Assembly: GCA_002293625.1 (NCBI GenBank)
Contig: DBDP01000047.1
Coordinates: forward strand, 1 to 14,544
Length of the DNA stretch: 14,544 bases
Source: Clostridiales bacterium UBA929
Lineage (GTDB): Bacteria > Bacillota > Clostridia > Oscillospirales > UBA929
Reading direction: 5' to 3'
Shown one piece after another: positions 5,575 to 11,655 of the stretch. Made by a program: the position numbers and the translations under genes. The stretch's first letter is position 1, and every line of letters starts with the position of its first letter. The notes below the pieces were generated by a model. That model worked only from the letters and a program-made list of their open reading frames with translations. It did not search any database and was not told the origin of the DNA.

Positions 5575-5904
5575 ATGAAAAATACAGCAATCGTGTTCGT
5601 CAATCGTTTTATCGGCTGCGCCGCCGCGCTGACCGGGGGATGTCTATTGTTTCGGATGGAGTTTGGTGTGTCGGTGTTGGGGTGGGCGGCACTGCTTGCG
5701 GCGCTGTATGTACTTATCAAGCCGCTGTACAGCTTGATAGCGGCGTCGCTCGATATGTTCCTGTTTGGACTCGGAACGCTCTGCCTCGACGCGCTGATGA
5801 TTCGCCTCGCCGTGCCGTATCCGTTTGCCTATTGGCAGGCGCTGGCTGCCGCTGCCGTTATCGCGTTGGTGTTTGTGCCGTATACGAGGGCGCGGGCTTC
5901 TTAG
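5575..5904 (+). CDS. YvlD-like phage-holin-family membrane protein
   Basis: This is a 109-residue integral membrane protein with about four hydrophobic segments (roughly 5-25, 31-50, 54-75 and 84-103), including VLGWAALLAALYVLIKPLY and the short PYPFAYWQAL loop. Length, topology and the IKPL motif after the second segment fit the family called phage holin family protein or YvlD (PF04020). Despite the name, chromosomal members are not lysis proteins. The ATG follows AGGAGG at 5564-5569. Its position after DUF2089 and YvlB-like genes matches the Bacillus yvl arrangement, so a membrane partner in envelope-stress response is likely. Its stop codon overlaps the stop of the convergent cyclophilin gene, and no terminator separates them. 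Confidence 0.75.
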   Translation: MKNTAIVFVNRFIGCAAALTGGCLLFRMEFGVSVLGWAALLAALYVLIKPLYSLIAASLDMFLFGLGTLCLDALMIRLAVPYPFAYWQALAAAAVIALVFVPYTRARAS

Positions 5905-6416
5905 TTTCTGTGTACTTCGTAAGATTCGCCGAACGTTTCGACCGACACCGTCCGTATTTTGCGCGGCGGTGTCGCGGCGTCTTTTATACGCGGTCCTTCC
6001 GCGATGCTGTCGGCAATCCCCATCCCTTCGGTAACGCACCCGAAAGCGGCATACTCGCCGTCGAGATACGTGGCTTCGCCCACCATGATGAAAAACTGGC
6101 TGCCCGCCGAGTTGGGGCGATCCGTGCGCGCCATCGAGAGAACGCCGCGCTCGTGGGATATGTCGTTATGGAAGAACGCGTTGGCGGAGAACTCGCCGGG
6201 GATCGAGTAACCGGGACCGCCGGTGCCGTCGCCGATAGGGCAGCCGCCTTGAATCATGAAGCCCGGCACGATGCGGTGGAAGCCTAAACCATTGTAGAAG
6301 CCGCTCTCGGCAAGCGAGACGAAATTCGCGACGGTGTTGGGCGCTTTTTTCGGATAAAGCTCGGCTTTGATGATGCCGCCGTCTTCCATCGTGATGGTCA
6401 CAACCGGGTTTTTCAT
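5901..6416 (-). CDS. Cyclophilin-type peptidyl-prolyl cis-trans isomerase, cytosolic copy
   Basis: This 171-residue single-domain cyclophilin catalyses cis-trans isomerisation of peptide bonds before proline and probably aids folding in the cytosol, since it has no signal peptide. The core motifs are intact: KAPNTVANFVSLA, FHRIVPGFMIQGG with the catalytic Arg48 and pocket residues F53, M54 and Q56, then ISHERGVLSMAR, GSQFFI and LDGEYAAFG. The ATG follows GGGAGG at 6425-6430. It is the second gene of a two-gene minus-strand operon, 23 bp after the lipoprotein cyclophilin, and is clearly its paralogue. Its stop codon overlaps that of the convergent YvlD-like gene by 2 bases. The length is normal for bacterial cyclophilins. 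Confidence 0.93.
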   Translation of the reverse strand: MKNPVVTITMEDGGIIKAELYPKKAPNTVANFVSLAESGFYNGLGFHRIVPGFMIQGGCPIGDGTGGPGYSIPGEFSANAFFHNDISHERGVLSMARTDRPNSAGSQFFIMVGEATYLDGEYAAFGCVTEGMGIADSIAEGPRIKDAATPPRKIRTVSVETFGESYEVHRN

Positions 6417-6439
6417 GGCCGCCGCCTCCCTATAGCTTC

Positions 6440-7042
6440 CTAATTTTTAACTACCTTGCTTTTACCGCCAAAGGTTTCTACAGTGACGCTTTTCATCACG
6501 CGGGGCTCCAATGCGGTCATATCATCTCCGCCGGTGTTCGGACCGGAGGCGATTTTGTCCGCCGCGTCCATACCCTCGATCACGCGCCCGAACGCGGCAT
6601 ACTTGCCGTCCAGATCCGGTCTGTCAACCATCATAATGAAAAACTGGCTTCCGGCAGAATCATTAGATCTGCCCCGCGCCATAGATAGGACGCCGCGATC
6701 ATGAGATATATCGTTTTGGGTAAACCCGTTTTCCGCAAATTCCCCGTCAATGGAGTAGCCCGGGCTGCCCGCGCCATTCCCATACGGGCAACCGCCTTGA
6801 ATCACAAACTCCGAGCTGGTGCGGTGGAAGTTCAAACCGTCGTAGAACCCGTCCTCAATAAGCGAGACGAAATTCGCAACGGTGTTGGGCGCTTTTTCGT
6901 AGTACAATTCGGCTTTCATAACGCTGCCGTCATCCATCGTGATGGTGACGATGGGGTTCTGCGTAAACCCACTCCCACCGTTTGAGGAGCAGGCGGTCAA
7001 TATCAGTATACACGCAAATATCAGGCAAAGACACTTCTTCAT
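6440..7042 (-). CDS. Lipoprotein cyclophilin-type peptidyl-prolyl isomerase
   Basis: This encodes 200 residues with a lipoprotein signal peptide (lipobox L15-T16-A17-C18), a short Ser/Gly linker and a cyclophilin domain from about residue 28, so it should act on proteins outside the membrane. Catalytic Arg74 is kept in NFHR, but the loop after it reads TSSEFVIQGG where the cytosolic copy reads IVPGFMIQGG. The pocket Met is Val80 and the usual Pro-Gly is gone, so substrate choice or activity may differ. GSQFFI and LDGKYAAFG are present. The ATG follows GGAGGG, and a consensus promoter lies 24 bp upstream of it. It is the first gene of the pair and arose by duplication with the downstream gene. 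PrsA-like assistance to secreted proteins is possible but not shown. Confidence 0.92.
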   Translation of the reverse strand: MKKCLCLIFACILILTACSSNGGSGFTQNPIVTITMDDGSVMKAELYYEKAPNTVANFVSLIEDGFYDGLNFHRTSSEFVIQGGCPYGNGAGSPGYSIDGEFAENGFTQNDISHDRGVLSMARGRSNDSAGSQFFIMMVDRPDLDGKYAAFGRVIEGMDAADKIASGPNTGGDDMTALEPRVMKSVTVETFGGKSKVVKN

Positions 7043-7065
7043 CGTTAAATCCCTCCAGCCATACC

Positions 7066-7094
7066 AGTATAACTATACCGCAACCGATTGTCAA
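7066..7094 (-). promoter_or_regulatory. Consensus sigma-A promoter of the cyclophilin operon
   Basis: On the minus strand TTGACA (7094-7089) and TATACT (7071-7066) are separated by 17 bp, followed by the GGAGGG ribosome binding site and ATG 7042. It is divergent from the promoter at 7115-7143, with the two -35 boxes only 20 bp apart. Confidence 0.82.
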
Positions 7095-7114
7095 GCAAAA
7101 AGAAGCGCCGTCCG

Positions 7115-7143
7115 TTGACGCCGGAAACCGTCTGTGGTACAAT
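7115..7143 (+). promoter_or_regulatory. Sigma-A promoter of the DUF1538/P-II/mnmA unit
   Basis: TTGACG (7115-7120) and TACAAT (7138-7143) are 17 bp apart. Transcription would start near 7150, which excludes a translation start at GTG 7134 and gives a very short leader ahead of the GGGGGG ribosome binding site (7152-7157). Confidence 0.75.
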
Positions 7144-7163
7144 ATCTTTACGGGGGGATGCCG

Positions 7164-8633
7164 GTGCACAACAGCTTCGTCGGAAAGCTAAAAGATAACG
7201 TTTTTTCGGTGGCGCCGATTTGCGCCATCGTGTTTATACTGCATTTTACCGGCGCGGCGCGGCTGGACGGAGCCATGCTGACACAGTTTCTCATCGGCTC
7301 GGTGCTGATTGTTCTAGGTCTGGCTTTTTTTCTTGTGGGCGTGGATATCGGTGTTACGCCGCTGGGCGACCAAACCGGCGAAGCGCTCGCGCGTTCCAAT
7401 AAAATTTGGATCGTGATGGGTGCCGGGTTGGTGCTGGGCTTCTTTATCTCTCTTGCGGAACCGGGATTGACGGTGCTGGCGGGTCAGGTTGAAACAATCA
7501 CCGGTATATCCGGCATGAGCGTGTTGATTACCGTCTCGGTCGGACTCGCGATTCTGCTCGCAGTGGGTTTTTTGCGCGTAATTTTTAACATTCCGCTGTA
7601 CAAGCTCCTGATTGGGTTGTATATCATCATCGGAGCCGTCGCCGTCTTTACCCCGCCGGAGTTTTTGGGGATCGCCTTTGACGCGTCCGGCGCGACGACG
7701 GGAATCTTGGCCGTTCCGTTCATCCTCTCGCTCGCGATGGGTACATCCGCATTAAAGCGGGACACCAAAGCGTCGGAAAAAGACAGTTTTGGGCTGGTCG
7801 CCGTTGCGTCCACCGGTGCGATCTTGTCGGTTATGGTCTTGAGCTTCTTTGTCCGTAACACGGAATTTGCGGTGGAAGCCGCAGTTATACCGGAGCAGTC
7901 CGCCGGAGGCGCGTTTCTGTCGCTGCTGCGCGGCATAATATGGGATGGGTTCATCACCCTGCTGCCGCTGCTTGTGATTTTAATCGTTCTGCAAATTGTA
8001 TCGTTTAAGCTGCGCCGGAGAGCGTTCATTAAGATGCTGGCTGGCTTTATTTACGCGTTTATCGGGCTGGTACTCTTCTTTTTAGGCGTTGACGGCGGGT
8101 TTATGGAGGTCGGTGCGCAGATCGGACACGCGCTTTCCGATAAAACGGCGCTGGCGCTGATCGTCGGGTTCTTGATCGGTTTCGTCACCATCTTGGCCGA
8201 ACCGGCCGTGTATGTCCTGACACATCAAATCGAAGACGTGACGAGCGGATACGTAAAACGGGTTTCTGTTTCTCTGCCGCTCTGCATCGGGGTGGGAGTC
8301 GCGGTGCTGCTGGCGGTGCTTCGCATCCTCGTTCCGGCGATTCAGCTTTGGCACTATCTGCTGCCGGGATACGTGATCGCCATTGTGCTGAGTATCTTTA
8401 CGCCGAAGCTCTTTGTCGGTATCGCTTTCGACGCGGGCGGCGTCGCCACCGGTCCGATGACGGCGACCTTTATTTTGGCTTTCACGCAGGGCATCGCCGA
8501 CGCGTCGGGCGGCGCAAACGTTTTGATTGAAGGGTTCGGGATGATTTCGATGGTGGCGCTGCTGCCGATTATAACATTGCAGGTTTTGGGCTTACTATAT
8601 AAGAGAAAAGTGAAGGTTATAGAACATGGGTGA
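7164..8633 (+). CDS. DUF1538 family membrane transporter (putative cation/proton antiporter)
   Basis: This 489-residue polytopic membrane protein is built of two homologous halves. FLVGVDIG (about 56-63), AEPGLTVLAGQ (98-108) and GIAFDASGATTG (169-180) in the first half recur as FFLGVDGG (305-312), AEPAVYVLTHQ (345-355) and GIAFDAGGVATG (419-430). The buried Glu-Pro and Asp-containing motifs could bind cations. DUF1538 proteins from Halomonas have been described, as I recall, as the two-component Na+/H+ antiporter UmpAB, and this single chain would equal both halves fused. GTG 7164 is preferred because GGGGGG at 7152-7157 gives 6-nt spacing. ATG 7158 would have none, and GTG 7134 lies before the transcript start. 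It overlaps the P-II gene by 8 bp, so P-II control of transport is likely. The ion is unproven. Confidence 0.85.
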   Translation: MHNSFVGKLKDNVFSVAPICAIVFILHFTGAARLDGAMLTQFLIGSVLIVLGLAFFLVGVDIGVTPLGDQTGEALARSNKIWIVMGAGLVLGFFISLAEPGLTVLAGQVETITGISGMSVLITVSVGLAILLAVGFLRVIFNIPLYKLLIGLYIIIGAVAVFTPPEFLGIAFDASGATTGILAVPFILSLAMGTSALKRDTKASEKDSFGLVAVASTGAILSVMVLSFFVRNTEFAVEAAVIPEQSAGGAFLSLLRGIIWDGFITLLPLLVILIVLQIVSFKLRRRAFIKMLAGFIYAFIGLVLFFLGVDGGFMEVGAQIGHALSDKTALALIVGFLIGFVTILAEPAVYVLTHQIEDVTSGYVKRVSVSLPLCIGVGVAVLLAVLRILVPAIQLWHYLLPGYVIAIVLSIFTPKLFVGIAFDAGGVATGPMTATFILAFTQGIADASGGANVLIEGFGMISMVALLPIITLQVLGLLYKRKVKVIEHG

Positions 8634-9291
8634 GTATGCCGAACGCGCGGAACTGGAGCTGGCCGTCGTCATCGTCGATTACGGCATGGGCAGCAAGGTC
8701 ATGCGGGTCGCGAAGTCAAACGGCGTTTCATTCGGCTTGATAGCGCTGGGTACGGGAACGCTGAAGAACCGTATTCTGGAGTTTTTGCAGCTCGCCGATA
8801 TCCGCAAAGAGGTCGTAATTATGGCATCCGACCGCACGGTTGTATCCGCCGCGATGGAGGCGCTGAACGAACGCTTTCATTTTGCGAAACCCTTCCACGG
8901 CATCGCGTTCACCATGCCGCTGCATTCATTGATCGGGCTTGGAAAGCTCCGTTTTAACCATCTCAACGCAGGCGAAAGGAAGGATTGCATGTACCGGGCA
9001 GTTATCGTTGTTGTCGACAGGGGAAGCGCCGACCGTGTTATGGAGGCCGCCACCAAAGCGGGAGCGCGGGGCGGCACCATCCTCAAGGCGCGCAGCTCGG
9101 CGGAGGCGTATGATGACCACACACTGTTTCATATCGACATCGAGCCGGAAAAAGAGGTCGTGATGATCCTCTCCGAAGCGTCCGGCGCGGATGCCATCGC
9201 CGAGGCGATCCGCGAAGAGTTAGACCTCGGAGAAGATAAAACCGGTCTGATCCTCTGTCAGGACGTCAGCAAGACCTTTGGCGTTAAATGA
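8626..9291 (+). CDS. Tandem P-II-like regulator protein
   Basis: This 221-residue protein appears to hold two P-II/ferredoxin-like units, about 11-96 and 122-215. The second starts YRAVIVVVDRGSADRVMEAATKAGARGGTILKAR (residues 123-156), a good match to the P-II N-terminal strand-helix-strand, and it ends with a TGLILCQDVSKTFGV strand. The first half opens LAVVIVDYGMGSKVMRVAKSNG and is more divergent. The canonical T-loop Tyr of GlnB is not evident, so uridylylation is doubtful. P-II proteins sense ATP/ADP, 2-oxoglutarate or other ligands and bind transporters. Its start lies 8 bp inside the DUF1538 gene, and DUF1538 plus P-II pairs are a recurrent arrangement, so it probably gates that transporter. 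Its TGA overlaps the mnmA ATG. Confidence 0.82.
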   Translation: MGEYAERAELELAVVIVDYGMGSKVMRVAKSNGVSFGLIALGTGTLKNRILEFLQLADIRKEVVIMASDRTVVSAAMEALNERFHFAKPFHGIAFTMPLHSLIGLGKLRFNHLNAGERKDCMYRAVIVVVDRGSADRVMEAATKAGARGGTILKARSSAEAYDDHTLFHIDIEPEKEVVMILSEASGADAIAEAIREELDLGEDKTGLILCQDVSKTFGVK

Positions 9292-10331
9292 CAATCATGG
9301 TCGCGATGAGCGGCGGCGTAGACAGCACGGTCGCCGCCTTTCTCTTGCAGTCGCAGGGACACATTTGCGCGGGCGGAATGATGGACTTGGGGATTACCGA
9401 AAACGCGCACCACGACGCGGAAGCCGCCGCCGAGCGGCTCGGCATTCCGTTTCATCTCTTTGACTGCGCCGAAGTTTTCAAGCGGGAGGTCGTGGCGCGG
9501 TTTGCCGAAGCGTACCGTGCCGGACTGACGCCGAACCCGTGCGTGGACTGTAACCGGCTTCTGAAATTCGGCTTGCTCGCGCAAAACGCGGAGCAAATGG
9601 GGTTTGAGAGGTTTGCAACCGGTCATTACGCGCGGACCGCCCGCGCAGGCGGGCGGTTTCTGTTGCAAAAAGCGCTGGACTTGACAAAAGATCAGAGCTA
9701 CTTTCTTTACGGGTTGTCGCAGGAGCAGTTAAGCCGCGCCTGCTTCCCGCTTGGGGAACTGACAAAAACGCGGGTGCGGGAGATTGCGCTGGAGCAGGGG
9801 TTTCCGAATGCGCGGAAGACGGAAAGCCAAGACATCTGTTTCGTGCCAGACGGCGACTACGCCGCGCTGGTGGAGGAAAGCGGCGCGTTTCCGAAAGGTC
9901 GGTTTGTGGATACCTGTGGCAACGATCTCGGCGAACACCGGGGGATCGTCCGCTACACCGTCGGGCAGCGGCGGGGTCTCGGGATTGCGGCTCCGCGCCC
10001 GCTGTATGTGCGGGAGATACGACCCGAAACGAACACCGTCGTGTTGGCGGAGGACGGCGAACTCTACGAAAAAACGCTAACCGCGAACAGGATTAACCTC
10101 ATCGCGACGCCCAGGCTCGATCGCCCGGAACGCTTCTCTGTTAAAATCCGCTGCCGCCACAAAGAACAGCCCGCGACCGTCACGCAGACAGACGAGGACA
10201 CGCTGCGCATCGAGTTTGATACGCCGCAGCGCGCCATCGCGCCCGGGCAATCCGCCGTCCTCTACGACGGCGAAACGGTCATCGGCGGCGGGACGATTGT
10301 GCAAAAGCCAAGTGGCGTTTCACATAAATAA
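9288..10331 (+). CDS. mnmA: tRNA-specific 2-thiouridylase MnmA
   Basis: MnmA uses ATP to activate U34 of tRNA-Lys, -Glu and -Gln and inserts sulfur passed on from a cysteine desulfurase. The 347-residue protein shows the PP-loop SGGVDST (residues 8-14), NPCVDCNR with Cys85 or Cys88 as the first catalytic-site Cys, the TGHYAR motif, KDQSYFLYGL, SQDICFV with Cys184 as the second catalytic Cys, and RRGLG. A C-terminal beta-barrel domain follows from about residue 265. It is slightly short, because the segment after the PP-loop (GMMDLGITENAHHDAEAAAERLG) lacks the longer insert of E. coli MnmA. The ATG overlaps the P-II gene stop (ATGA at 9288-9291), so it is probably translated by reinitiation from the transporter operon, an unexpected pairing for a tRNA modification enzyme. 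Confidence 0.95.
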   Translation: MTIMVAMSGGVDSTVAAFLLQSQGHICAGGMMDLGITENAHHDAEAAAERLGIPFHLFDCAEVFKREVVARFAEAYRAGLTPNPCVDCNRLLKFGLLAQNAEQMGFERFATGHYARTARAGGRFLLQKALDLTKDQSYFLYGLSQEQLSRACFPLGELTKTRVREIALEQGFPNARKTESQDICFVPDGDYAALVEESGAFPKGRFVDTCGNDLGEHRGIVRYTVGQRRGLGIAAPRPLYVREIRPETNTVVLAEDGELYEKTLTANRINLIATPRLDRPERFSVKIRCRHKEQPATVTQTDEDTLRIEFDTPQRAIAPGQSAVLYDGETVIGGGTIVQKPSGVSHK

Positions 10332-10365
10332 GAAATCAGAACGACCAAAACCGTTCTGATTTCTT
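10330..10365. terminator. Perfect 14-bp hairpin between convergent genes, likely bidirectional terminator
   Basis: AAGAAATCAGAACG (10330-10343) and CGTTCTGATTTCTT (10352-10365) form an uninterrupted stem with an 8-nt loop between the convergent mnmA and CofE-like genes. The outer A/T pairs give T-rich 3' arms in both directions. The plus strand then runs into GGGG, while the minus strand continues TTATTTAT, so termination may work better for the minus-strand unit. Confidence 0.75.
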
Positions 10366-10390
10366 GGGGTATATTCTTAGAATTTCCGCG

Positions 10391-11566
10391 TCACTCACTC
10401 GCGAAGTTGTCAAAATATCCGCGGATCATAACGACCGGCGTCCCCTTGTCACCACTGCCGCTGACCAGGTCGCACAGGCTGCCGACGAGGTCGCTGTAAT
10501 AGCGCGGGGTTGTGCCAAGGCTTTCGTCTTTGCCCATCAGGTTCAGCGCCTTGCTTCGGATGCTCGCGATAACGGCTTCGCGGGCTTCTTCGCCGTGTTT
10601 ATCGGCGAAGTCGTTGTCGGCGAGATATTTTAGTTTCAGTTCGTTCGGCAGACCGGCAAGACCCTCGGTGAACGCAGGGGATACGACCGGGTCGGCAAGC
10701 TCCCATATCTTACCCACCGGGTCTTTGAACGCGCCGTCTCCGTATATCAGCACTTCGGCGCGGACGCCGGTTTTTTCAAGCAGCAACTCTTGCACCTTTC
10801 GCACAAAATCGCTGCAGGCGCGGGGGAACAGCTTGACGCGGTCTTGGGTGGACTTATTGGCGCCGAGCAAGCCGTACTGTTCGTTATACCCCGAACCGCC
10901 GACGCTTTTTGTGAGAATGTCGTCGAGACCGATAACGTTCGCACCGGCGTCTTTTAAGCGTTTTTTTGTCGCCGCGCGGGTATGGATGTCCGCCGCGATG
11001 ACGTTCTTCGTATATTTTAGAATCTCGCACGGGTCGTTGGCTAAAAGCACCTTGGCGTTGTTGCCCAGTTCGCGGTAAAGCTCTATGTAATCCACCCCGG
11101 TGAACTCATGGACTGTCTTCGGGAAATAGACACGAAAACCCTCTTCGTCAAACACGTCGGTGTACGGATTGCGCCCCTTGCTCAGCACTTCTTCCAAACT
11201 GACCAAATGGTTGCCGACCTCGTCGGAGGGATAGCTTAACTGCACGATAACGCTGTCCGCGCCCGCGGCGATTCCCTTAAACTGTGTAGCGAAGCGGTTG
11301 CGGCTCAGGATGGGGAATACCACGCCGACCGGCCCGGACGGAAATTTTTCCCGAACGTCGGCGGCAATCTGCGCGACGGTGGCATAGTTACCCTGCGCGC
11401 GCGCAACCACCGCTTCGGTAACGCCAACGATGTCACGCTCTTGCAGCGGGGTTCCCATTTCCTCGCAGCAAGCCAAGACGGAGGACACGACGATGTCCGG
11501 CAGGTTATCCCCCTCGCGGATGATTGGCGTGCGTACTCCGATAGCTTGCGTTCCGGCCGTTCTCAA
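10391..11566 (-). CDS. Coenzyme F420-0:L-glutamate ligase (CofE-like) family protein
   Basis: This 391-residue protein resembles the F420-0 gamma-glutamyl ligase family (PF01996). Landmarks are an N-terminal AIGVRTPIIREGDNLPDIV, DIVGVTEAVVARAQGN, FPILSRNRFATQFKGIAAGAD and LSYPSDEVGN, with a later YGDGAFKDPVGKIWELADP segment. In archaea and actinobacteria CofE adds glutamate to F420-0. This homologue is longer than the roughly 250 residues of classical CofE, and no other F420 gene is visible, so another amide-ligase substrate is quite possible. The open frame extends to TTG 11584, but AAGGAGG at 11576-11582 would then be coding. TTG 11566, 8 nt after that site, is the better start. The gene has its own promoter at 11627-11655 and ends at the shared hairpin with mnmA. 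Confidence 0.8.
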   Translation of the reverse strand: MRTAGTQAIGVRTPIIREGDNLPDIVVSSVLACCEEMGTPLQERDIVGVTEAVVARAQGNYATVAQIAADVREKFPSGPVGVVFPILSRNRFATQFKGIAAGADSVIVQLSYPSDEVGNHLVSLEEVLSKGRNPYTDVFDEEGFRVYFPKTVHEFTGVDYIELYRELGNNAKVLLANDPCEILKYTKNVIAADIHTRAATKKRLKDAGANVIGLDDILTKSVGGSGYNEQYGLLGANKSTQDRVKLFPRACSDFVRKVQELLLEKTGVRAEVLIYGDGAFKDPVGKIWELADPVVSPAFTEGLAGLPNELKLKYLADNDFADKHGEEAREAVIASIRSKALNLMGKDESLGTTPRYYSDLVGSLCDLVSGSGDKGTPVVMIRGYFDNFASE

Positions 11567-11589
11567 TTGCGTCGCCTCCTTCAATGATT

Positions 11590-11615
11590 TGCGCCCGCGA
11601 TTGCCGCCGGGCGCA
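11590..11615 (-). other. GC-rich hairpin in the leader of the CofE-like gene
   Basis: TGCGCCCG and CGGGCGCA form a perfect 8-bp stem around a 10-nt loop, between the promoter and the AAGGAGG ribosome binding site. It lacks a T-run. It could stabilise the leader, or weakly end uvrA transcripts. Confidence 0.5.
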
Positions 11616-11626
11616 CAACGAGATAT

Positions 11627-11655
11627 AGTATACCATTTAATGGCTCATGTGTCAA
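11627..11655 (-). promoter_or_regulatory. Sigma-A promoter of the CofE-like gene, overlapping the uvrA stop
   Basis: TTGACA (11655-11650) and TATACT (11632-11627) are exactly 17 bp apart on the minus strand. The -35 box shares bases with the uvrA TGA at 11652-11654. Independent transcription from this site is expected in addition to any read-through from uvrA. Confidence 0.82.

Noticed and set aside
5222..5578. 118-aa plus-strand frame starting at ATG 5222
   Set aside because: It is a shadow of the 5211-5486 gene, whose frame shows domain similarity to the preceding protein.
5640..6287. 215-aa plus-strand open frame
   Set aside because: It is antisense to the cyclophilin gene and overlaps the YvlD-like gene in another frame. 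Its composition is Arg/Ala-rich with no motif.
7484..8029. 181-aa minus-strand open frame
   Set aside because: It is antisense to the DUF1538 gene, whose duplicated motifs prove the plus-strand frame.
10512..11078. 188-aa plus-strand open frame
   Set aside because: It is antisense to the CofE-like gene, Ser/Pro-rich, without ribosome binding site or motif.
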